Origin: Rosa chinensis
Lineage: Eukaryota; Streptophyta; Magnoliopsida; Rosales; Rosaceae
Assembly (NCBI RefSeq): GCF_002994745.2
Contig: NC_037092.1
Location: forward strand, 24,515,001 to 24,579,000
Length of the DNA stretch: 64,000 nt
Direction of reading: 5' to 3'
Part shown: one piece after another, positions 56,060-64,000 of the stretch
Numbering within the stretch: position 1 is the first letter of the stretch
How the letters are laid out: each line of letters opens with the position of its first letter
Made by a program: the position numbers and the translations under genes
Notes under the pieces: model-generated
Seen by the model: the letters and a program-made list of their open reading frames with translations, nothing else
What the model was told of the DNA's origin: nothing
Database searches by the model: none

Positions 56060-56345
56060 CTCTATCGCGAGGCAGACGTCTCATTCTGCGTCTCCTCCTC
56101 CTCCTCCTCCTCCTCCTTCTCCTTCTTCTTCTTCGGTGTTTGGACTCTCAGATCGCCTTCTTCCTCAACTCGTCGCGACCTCCTTCAATTCGTGGATTGT
56201 CGCCGCCTTCCTCTACGCCTTCTTCTTCAGCTTGTCGTGGATTGTCGCCGCCTTCCTCTGCGCCATCTTCTTCAGGTCGTCGTGGATCCTCGCCGGGCCT
56301 TCCCCTGCGCCTTCTTCTTCAGCTCGTCGCTGGTGATCTCCTTCA
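56060..56345. repeat. CT-rich stretch and 45-48-bp tandem repeat
   Basis: A CTC/CTT trinucleotide run (about 56090-56135) is followed by three units of TCGTGGATTGTCGCCGCCTTC, then CTCTRCGCC and TTCTTCTTCAG (about 56190-56325). Open frames in all three plus frames are low-complexity artefacts. Confidence 0.75.
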
Positions 56346-57304
56346 ATTCGTGGATTCTCGTCACTGAAAGGTTCAGCTTGCTCTCTTTACCTTACTCTTT
56401 CAGATTCAATTTTTTTTTTTGATTCGTACTCATGGCATTTTTTTTTCTTTCTGGAATCAAATCTATGGTGTATTCATTGACTTGGGTTTGGTTCAAAACA
56501 TTTAGGGATCAGATATCAAAGGTTGGCCTTCTTTTGATTCAAAAGAAAAACAGCTTGTCTTAGTGGAAATCTCTTGGATTAATTAGGCTATGGAATTCTG
56601 AACAGGATGTGGTCACAAATCACAATAATGAGTTTTGTAGATTGCTTTTTAAGGTTGATTTTACACGATTGATCATCATAGGAGACAAACCCTTTATTCT
56701 TTGCTGAAATCACTTATATTAGGTTGTTTATTTTCTTATTCGAAATTGAGGTAGATAGATATTCTTTATGCTTAAACCACATCCTGCAAACTGTGTGAGG
56801 GAGATACTGTGGATGGCTTTAGGAAAATTAGTTAGCATTGGTTTTGTTGGCTGTTTTGTTCTTTTTGTTTTTCCTTTTGTTTTCAGCTTTAGAAATTAAT
56901 TACCTAATAAAAAGAGATCCGAGTCTGACTCGGATCTGGTTTGTTCAAAGCTATTTGTTGCAGTTTCTTTTTATATAATGATGAAACAATCCCACACAGA
57001 CACGGAGACACCGTAGTGGAACTGTGGTAAAGTGATCAATAATTAATCTTTCATCATCATCCCATCCTGGCTATATCACCAACTAAAAGCATAAAGGAAT
57101 TTCAGTCAGCTTTTTTCATAGAGCACAAACTAACAGCATGGCAAGAATATTTTGTATGCATACCAACCAATAATGCTTACGTACTACATACAGTTGCTAG
57201 CTTAATATGAATTTTCAGTTCAATGCTTTTACTAATTTGTGAGAGAGATTTAATAGAGAGAGAATAGCTGTAGCTGCAAACCAGCCGTGATTTCTTGGTC
57301 ACAA

Positions 57305-57432
57305 TAAACATCACTATTTGTTCTGCCATCCATTCTTGTTAGCTAGTAAGGGTTTCAAAAAACATCACTACTTGTTCTGCCATCCATTCTTGTTAGCCGG
57401 TAAGGGTTTCAAAAACATCACTACTTGTTCTT
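57305..57432. repeat. Short tandem duplication, about 52 bp
   Basis: CATCACTAYTTGTTCTGCCATCC, then ATTCTTGTTAGCYRGTAAGGG, occurs twice, with a third partial CATCACTACTTGTTC. Non-coding. Confidence 0.8.
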
Positions 57433-58261
57433 TTTCTTTGTGTCTTGTCTTTCTGTTTCAATTCTCATATTCCATTTACATATTAAGAGAAGACCAAGAC
57501 TATTACAGTTATAAATTCTCTGTCTCTGATTTTTTTTGCCTATATATCTAGCTCACGTGTAGACATTTATAATCAAAACTTTGTACTGAATTGACCTTCA
57601 TTTGAGTGATGAGGACCTGGGATTTTATGCTTTTATTGAATTTTTCGGTGATTGAGATTTTGGCTGTTTGATGATTTTGGGATTTGATGGTTGTTTCAGG
57701 TCAGTTTGAGTGCATTTGAGTTCTTGTTTTTGGAGCTTGTGCAGTACAATCAGACATAGGTTGACAACATTGTCGAGCTAGAATGAAGGTGATTCACATT
57801 CTTGGTATTTTGGTTCATTTGTTACGTGCTCATGTACATTCAGATTTTGTTATATTAAGGGTTCTATTAGATTGAAGAATGTAGTGGCCATGTGAAAGCT
57901 CGGGAAATTTATTCACTAGTATCATACATGAAAAGTACTTGTTATTGTTTGAAATTTGGAACTGATTTTCTCTTGCCTGATGACGGCTTGCATATGTCAA
58001 GAGCATACCTGATATTAACACTGAAATAAATGCAATAGTTTCAAACACTCTGTAGTACAACTTCTTTGCCAAAATTTTAACATTGATGATGTCCTTTTCC
58101 AGCTATACAGAGAATCTATTTCCTATGAGTTTATAGGTTTCCAAAATGACCAAGTGGATTGTTTTTCTCTTAGGAGTTGGGACAAGTAGGTAGAAAAAAC
58201 ATTTTTACATAATGAAATAGGAAGGTCCTGTTACTCACATATATGTAATTCGTGTGAATGC

Positions 58262-58375
58262 AGGTATGACATCAATGAAAGCATAAATGAGATGGAGAAG
58301 CAAACTTTGGTGACAGGTTTAGTATTTCACCCTCATAGGGATCGTAAGATTGGATTAGGAATCAAAGATATAAAG
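58262..58375 (+). other. Possible orphan exon, weakly DCL-like
   Basis: Between AG at about 58262 and GT at about 58376 the frame reads RYDINESINEMEKQ, then LVFHPHRDRKIGLGIKDIK. The HP...KIGxGI part faintly resembles the DCL-like (DUF3223) domain of plastid proteins, but the next exon expected for that family is not found. It may be a captured fragment inside the decayed transposon, or chance. Confidence 0.2.
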
Positions 58376-59421
58376 GTGTGTTATTTGCAAAATTGGATTT
58401 GCTGTTCCAAGTATTCTGACTTCATATCTTATTCTTTTAATTAATAGTAGGGAGTTTATCTCTTGGAAAATGGTTAATGGTTCTCCTTGGGTACATTTAT
58501 ATATTAATTGATGTAGGTTATGCTCTTGGGGCTCAGGTCTGGAGCTTTTTGGTGCATGCAAATTAGGTAGCTGACTCACTTGAGAAAGGCACTGAACAGA
58601 ATAAGGACGGGTACATGATTAGTGAGAAGGAACTAATGCAAGGTACTACAAATGGAAGCAAGGTTGGGTTGATGTTAAGGCCACGACTGGATCAGGATCT
58701 CATAATGCAGCCTCCTTCACGTGTCATCACTATGTTGCGGGATGATTTGTGTTAAACTTGAAGTTTTAGGAGCATGTACCTAGTTTCTGATTTGTTTCCT
58801 TGTTTTGCTGGGCGTGTTGGCCCCTATTGTATATAAAAATGTTACTCTAGTTGGATTATAAAGTAATGTTCTGAACTACTTTATGTATTGTTAAAAACTT
58901 ATGAGAATGCATATTCTTACCTTATGAGAATGCATATTCTTTTCCTATTCAAGCTTCATAAGTTTAATATAACCAAACAGAGGGCTTCATCTAATTCTTA
59001 AAATCTGGCAACAAAAGGTTCGTGAAATAAAAGGCTTCTAATCATTTTCCTTTCTTTCTCCAGGGTTCTCCCAAAGCATAGACTGTAAATAAAGAAAAAG
59101 TACTTTTAGGAAAATAGAGACACAGCTCTAATTAGCACCTGCTGCTGGGAATAAACCTCTAATAGCTGCAAGCAGTCCAATATCTAGAGGAACAAACTGA
59201 AACATGAAACAACATAACAATAGGTGCACATGACAGAACTGATCTGCAAACTCAGAAGCAAATTACTATACTGTTCCAGACCCAACTTCAACATCAATTC
59301 TGAGAACCAAAAAGCAAACACTTGCAAATCTTCTCTGCATCTCCAAAAAGTGCATCCAAAAAGTAAATGTCAGCATGTCTCCTCTGTATCTCCAAAATAA
59401 CTACAGCAAAGAAAAGTGAAG

Positions 59422-59583
59422 ATAGTTGTTGCTACTATGGCTCTTCATAATTACATAAGAAGATATGCTCAACGAGATATTGATTTTGATGAAAGTGGAA
59501 ATTACTCAAGTGAAGAGCTGGAGGATAATGAACATGATGGAGATGGTCCAGGAAGACAAGAAATGGAGGTGTTAAGAAATTAA
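59422..59583 (+). pseudogene. C-terminal remnant of a PIF/Harbinger transposase
   Basis: The frame reads IVVATMALHNYIRRYAQRD, then DFDESGNYSSEELED, to a stop at 59583. The ALHNYIRR motif followed by an acidic tail is typical of the end of plant Harbinger (DDE_Tnp_4) transposases. The catalytic part was not found upstream, so this is a relic. Confidence 0.65.
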
Positions 59584-60190
59584 TGCAATTGCACAAAGTC
59601 TAATGAATGCATCTACTTAGCATTTAGTTGCAAATTTCAAGTGACTTTAATATATTTTGTGTAATGGTTCACATTGAACTATGGTCAGAAAATTAATCCA
59701 AATATTCTAGATGAGATTTTATGTAATAGTAAAACATAATATGCATATTGAAGGGTTTAAAGTAAATATTTTATTATGTCCAACCAAGGGTACAAGAATA
59801 ATACATGAGAATAAAATTTATTTGGTATGGTTACATAATCAAAAAACAAAATTATGTATTTTAGTAGCATATCTTAGCATGTATGACCATTTTGGTAATT
59901 ATACCCAGTCAAAGCACTTTTGCCTTGCAATTTACCAAACACCTAGAAATTGCTTTTGGACCTCACAGCACTTTTAAAAACAGTTTACCAAACACCTCAG
60001 CTGCTTCTCCTCACAGCAAGTTCGGAAGTGCTTCCTCTCACAGCAAGTTCGGAAGTGCTTCCTCTCACAGCACAGCAATCCCAAACTAAGCCTAGATTGG
60101 ATAGGAGATGCTAACTCCAAACCAATCTTGCGTTTGTGTACTCAAAAACGGATAATTAAAAGATTAAAAAAAATATAAAAATACAGAGCC

Positions 60191-60409
60191 ATGTCATCTT
60201 CATCTTCTACCTCTGCAAGCTTCGCTCTCAACTTAGCCATGGCTGCCTTAGTCAGTTCCTCCCTCATGATCGTTTCTGCCTTCTACATCCACAAACGCAC
60301 CGTCAGCCCAGTCATCAACTGCCTCATTGAGATTCGCTGCAAGCTGCCGTCTCGCTTCGCCACAGAAGAGGACGCCGACGAAAGAAGAATACACCGAAAA
60401 AGACGATAA
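60191..60409 (+). pseudogene. AMP deaminase-like N-terminal fragment
   Basis: 72 codons. FALNLAMAALVSSSLMIVSAF, then YIHKRT, resembles the N-terminal membrane anchor of plant AMP deaminase (LAMAALxGASxVAVSAxxMHxKT-like). A basic stretch follows and the frame stops at 60409. A second open segment in another frame (about 60437-60652: SMDEKSISSYRISFSLPNP, FIEETKFDPLSYYQAP) may be its continuation or unrelated. No catalytic domain is present. The similarity is to a hydrophobic segment only, so this is tentative. Confidence 0.35.
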
Positions 60410-60730
60410 AGAGCAGTAACAAGGGTTTAGGTTCAGATCGCGAGACCGTTATTGATCGGAAAACGTCGCCATCCAGGTCCATGGACGAGAAATCGATTTC
60501 CTCTTACAGAATCTCATTCTCGCTGCCCAATCCAAATAACAGAAGAGGCGGTTTCATCGAGGAGACCAAGTTTGATCCGCTCTCTTATTATCAAGCTCCT
60601 ACTTTTTCTTCTTCAGCAGACAGGCTCAATTTGTTTTCTCGGTGAGGTCGAAGAAAAAAGGCGTTCTGCTTTTTTGATCATATCCAGATGGATAAGATTC
60701 ATCTTACCTTCTCAGCAAGATTTAATATGA

Positions 60731-61239
60731 AGATCTAACATAATTAAAATTTTCTGGTTACTTAATATCCGGACGTCCAAACACAACTCCTCATTAGATA
60801 GGAGATAATTAATCTTGTCCAAGTATCATCTCCAGGCAAACAAATGCGGCCGTGGTGCTTAAATCTCAAATTATAATCAGCCTCAAGAGAACATACCGAG
60901 CAATGCCAAGAGCTTCGACTACAACTATGTGTTGAACAATAATGTTCACATAGTCAATTATTGATCAAGAATATCTTGTTGAACTATCTTTAGACGTAAA
61001 TTCAACAATAAATATAATTTATATTCAACGATAATTAAACTTAATTTTCATGGTCAGTTAGTTAGTCAATGATCAAGTGAATACTATTTAAACATGTACT
61101 AACTAGAAAAGAGTGCAAGAACATTCAAAACGCAGCGTTTTGTTTAAAAAAGTTGAAACGTTGCCGTTTCGAAGAAGGCTTTTTTAGTTATATGTCTTTG
61201 CTTTCTTCTTCTTAATCTTCATCTCCGATCCGATCAAAA
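60731..61239. other. Intergenic and promoter region of the Rab3GAP-like gene
   Basis: AT-rich. AAAACGCAGCGTTTTG (palindromic core AAACGCAGCGTTT) sits at about 61128-61143. No clear TATA box. The same AAAACGCAGCGTTTTATT-type motif occurs just upstream of the plastid-protein gene (about 55628-55645). Confidence 0.4.
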
Positions 61240-64000
61240 ATGGCGAGGCGGGTTCACACGACGGAGGTGGGCTGCATAGCGTGCGAGGAGCTCGGCGAGC
61301 TCGGCGCCGGAAAGGAGGGGTGGCTCGTGGACACTCCGAACCTCCTCTGCGCCATCGACACTCACTGCATCGCGCTCGCGAACCGGTCCGTGATTGTGGT
61401 ACTCGGGTGGGCCGAGCCCGACGGGAGCCGGGTCAAAATCCGACCCGAATTGTCGCCGATTGAGGCCGAGTTCGTGACGGCGATTGAGTGGCTGGTGTTT
61501 GATGAGATGCGGGTCGTTGTGGCCGGGACTTCTGCTGGCTATCTCCTCTTTTACTCTTTGGCTGGACATTTGATCCATAAACAGGTAAAAAGTAAATAGC
61601 TTTTCACCATTATGGATTATTTACTATTGGAAAGAGTTTAGCTTTGGTATAAATGTTATTGAATTTCACTATGCATTGAAGAGTTTTGATTAGATTTTTA
61701 CATGATGGGTGAATCTAAAGTTATTAGATTTGGCATTGGTGATTATATCTGGGATTAGTTGCTGAACTTGAATTATGTTATTGTTTCAAATCTGAAGCAA
61801 CTGGTGATTGATTTTGTTTGCTTACAGATGGTATATCCAGCTAGGATCATACGGTTGAGGGTCCGAGGAACGAAGAGAGATTTGAGCCACGATACATCCT
61901 CGGAGGAGGTTTGTGTTGTTATGCCAGGCATTCTCGCCCGTTTTGATGGTTCGGATATTCAGGTATGAGTAGCATCTTTTTATCTTGCTACAAATGAGAG
62001 TTTTAGCTGCAATGCCATCTTTTGAGCACAAATTGTGTTATTCTTGCTCTTTGGTTTTGCATTTGTGAGCTTAATATAGCGGGAGGATGAGTAGTTCTGG
62101 TTTTCTGTTGTGGCATAAAGAAATAAATAAGACAGCATATGATGGTTACTGTCGGAGTCTCAGGTGTCATTTGGTTTTCAGATTTGCTTCTAGCCTTAAG
62201 AGGCTTAATTTGTATGGTTTCTAATAGTATGCTTAATGTGCTTGGAATGTAGAATAAGCTGCAGCAGTGGTTTCAAGAAACACAGTCTCATTTTTGGGAT
62301 CGAAATCGGAGGTCTGATGATTTGGGAAATTCTTATGGAAAATTACCTTACCAATTATGGAGTGTCAGTAAGTATGGTAGTTGTGCTGATGCAGCAATCA
62401 CTGGCATAATGCCTCCGCCACTGATGGAAATCCAGGTATTCACTTCTCCAGTAGTCTTCCTTATGGAATAAGGTTCTCTTGAGTTGACCAGCAGGAATAT
62501 ATTTACAGAAATACAGCTCTACATACTTGCAAGTTTTCCTTATTGCCATGTTTGTCTAATATTCTTGGAGTTTTGCTGACAGTAATGGTTATGGTGCCTT
62601 TTCTATTATTCACGGAAACTTTCTGAATAGTTATTCTGGATTTGAATTCAGCTGCTTTTATTGTTGGGCAGTCAAGTGAACATTATTTCTGTGGAATCAC
62701 TGTTGGAGAGGATGCGGTAATTTCAGCCTTCAGGTTAGTTTTATCGAATGATTTCCCAGTTGATGTAATTACTTCTCATGTTTTTCTATGTTATTACTCT
62801 TGGTAGATTTATTTACTATATTTTGGTTCGTCATGTAAAGACTTTCGGAAGATAAAAATAGATCTTTCGTGGGAGCTATCTTGTCTAAAGTTGTGCCTGC
62901 AACATTTTCAACAATAGCCTCATTCTCAAAACTGATATGGCGAAGTGAACAGACTTCACCTAAGAAATTAGATGAGACACCTCAACCATTTGCTCGAGGT
63001 GAGAATAATCAACTTCTGTTATTAACTTGAAGTTCAATAATTTTGTTGTCCGAGTATATTTAATAAATTTCATTTACCGAATATAGGAATGAAGGAAGAA
63101 ACAGATTGTTGAATCACATGCTGATTGATATTTTGTTGTTTCTTTATCTTATCTCAATACTTTGTCCGGACATTGATGGGATTGCATTTATGTCCGTTAT
63201 TTCTGTGGATATAGTTTCGTATTCGTATCATAGGAAACTAGATATGATAGTATGATGAAACTATGCCTATAAAAGAATAGTGCAATCGAGCCAGACAAAA
63301 AAAAAAAAAAACAAAAACAAAAACAAATAATAATAAAGCAAGTGATTAGGAAAGGATTACACACTTTTGACTTATGTGTAAGTTTTCAAACATCTGGAAA
63401 ACAGAAACCATTTGACTATTTGAGCTTTCTAAACTCACCGTCCCATTAAAGTGAAATAAGATTCATTTATATGACATCTCTAGAAACAATATTTTGTTCA
63501 AGGTTTGTAAGGAAGCAAAGAGTGAAAAGATGAAAGCTACTTAAAAACAATTAAAAGATTGTTCATGTCAGAGTAACAGTAACAGTAAGAGGAAGGTGGT
63601 TGAACTTGTTGTGTTGTTTCAACCAGGCCCCTCTACAGCCTACAGTTGGTATCACAACAGCTACCCCATTTTGACGCATATCTGGGAAGCATATGTATTT
63701 TAAGAGATGTTAATGTAATTAATTCCCTGCTGTTATAAACAGAGTTTGTGGGAAACTTAGGTTTAAAGTAAGATGTTATGCTGATCTGTTCAGAGATTAT
63801 GAAACAACTGGTTAATACTCTTTGATTTGAGTGAATTTCCTGAAAACTGTGGGTGCTTCACCTTATCTATTCTGTCCAAGCATTTTGAATCCTTCTCACC
63901 AATCATTTTTCAACTTCATGTAAAATCCTGTTGGTTCTAATGATGTGCATTTTGATTTGTGACAGCTTCTCCATTGACATGTTTGAAGGACTTCCCAAGA
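61240..64000 (+). CDS. Rab3 GTPase-activating protein non-catalytic subunit, 5' part (runs off the window)
   Basis: Inferred exons: 61240-61584, 61828-61962, 62253-62435, 62672-62733, 62841-62998 and 63966 to beyond the end. Phases agree at every junction. The protein begins MARRVHTTEVGCIACEELGE and continues with a beta-propeller-like N-terminal region: SPIEAEFVTAIEWLVFDE, VVVAGTSAGYLLFYSLAGHLI, PARIIRLRVRGTK, EEVCVVMPGILARFDGSDIQ and YFCGITVGEDAVISAF. The last visible residues are ASPLTCLKDFPR. This matches the N-terminal domain of the Rab3GAP non-catalytic (RAB3GAP2) family, which with the catalytic subunit regulates Rab GTPases in vesicle traffic and autophagy. The intron of 967 bp before exon 6 holds no feature I can name. 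Confidence 0.88.

Larger units (their letters stand above)
55794..60086 (+). mobile_element. Decayed Harbinger-like transposon (tentative limits)
   Basis: GTTTGGGATTG at 55794 is inverted as CAATCCCAAAC ending at 60086. Near both ends are further related motifs (TTTGGTAAA / TTTACCAAACACC, GCTTCTCCTCACAGC). The right end has a duplicated CTTCCTCTCACAGCAAGTTCGGAAGTG. A transposase C terminus of the Harbinger type lies inside at 59422-59583. The bases directly outside the ends (TTA left, TAA right) are not identical, so no target duplication is proven and the limits may be wrong. Confidence 0.45.

Noticed and set aside
56040..56336. 98-codon proline- and serine-rich open frame
   Set aside because: All three frames are open because of CT-rich low-complexity and tandem repeats; no conserved domain.

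Overview
This window is nuclear DNA of a flowering plant, almost certainly a eudicot. Genes have short GT-AG introns, U- or A-rich intergenic DNA is packed with plant transposons, and the gene families (tubby F-box, SRO, receptor-like LRR protein, ZDP DNA phosphatase) are plant ones. Several repeat types resemble those of Rosaceae, but that placement is inference.

Layout. 1-1.7 kb: 3' end of a LINE-like retroposon that has ORF1 only. 2.4-14.5 kb: a complete, very young Ty3/gypsy element of the Tat type (two RNase H domains). Its 515-bp LTRs differ at one base and it is flanked by a 5-bp GGTGA duplication. It carries a four-exon antisense gene between integrase and the 3' LTR, and a 12-copy tandem repeat. 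14.8-16.5 kb (-): an intronless SRO protein with four tandem RST domains. 18.2-22.0 kb (-): a tubby-like F-box gene in four exons. 23.7-26.6 kb (-): an unrecognised nine-exon gene with a triplicated two-exon module. 26.75-42.04 kb: a head-to-tail segmental duplication of a ZDP locus (polynucleotide 3'-phosphatase). The right copy (37.6-41.8 kb) has one zinc finger plus the phosphatase. The left copy (29.7-31.4 kb) has two zinc fingers and has lost the phosphatase exons. The right copy was later hit by a SINE and by a 4.2-kb nest of terminal-inverted-repeat elements that carries fragments of Mg-chelatase CHLI and lactate dehydrogenase. 42.4-49.2 kb: a hAT-type MITE, a long LTR fragment with internal tandem repeats, and two Mutator-type MITEs with target duplications. 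49.4-52.4 kb (+): a Cf-9-type receptor-like protein. 53.7-55.6 kb (-): a conserved, probably plastid-targeted protein. 55.8-60.1 kb: a decayed Harbinger-like element with a transposase tail. 60.2 kb: a small AMP-deaminase-like N-terminal fragment. 61.2 kb to the end (+): the 5' half of a Rab3GAP non-catalytic subunit gene.

The host genes are unrelated housekeeping, signalling and defence genes with no operon-like logic. The most informative structures are: the spliced antisense gene inside the retrotransposon; the snRNA-type promoter signature in its LTR; the quadruple-RST SRO; the exon triplication; and the duplicated ZDP locus, whose two copies kept different parts of the ancestral enzyme. 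Exon structures were derived by hand from splice consensus, phase and family similarity. No alignment or expression data were available.
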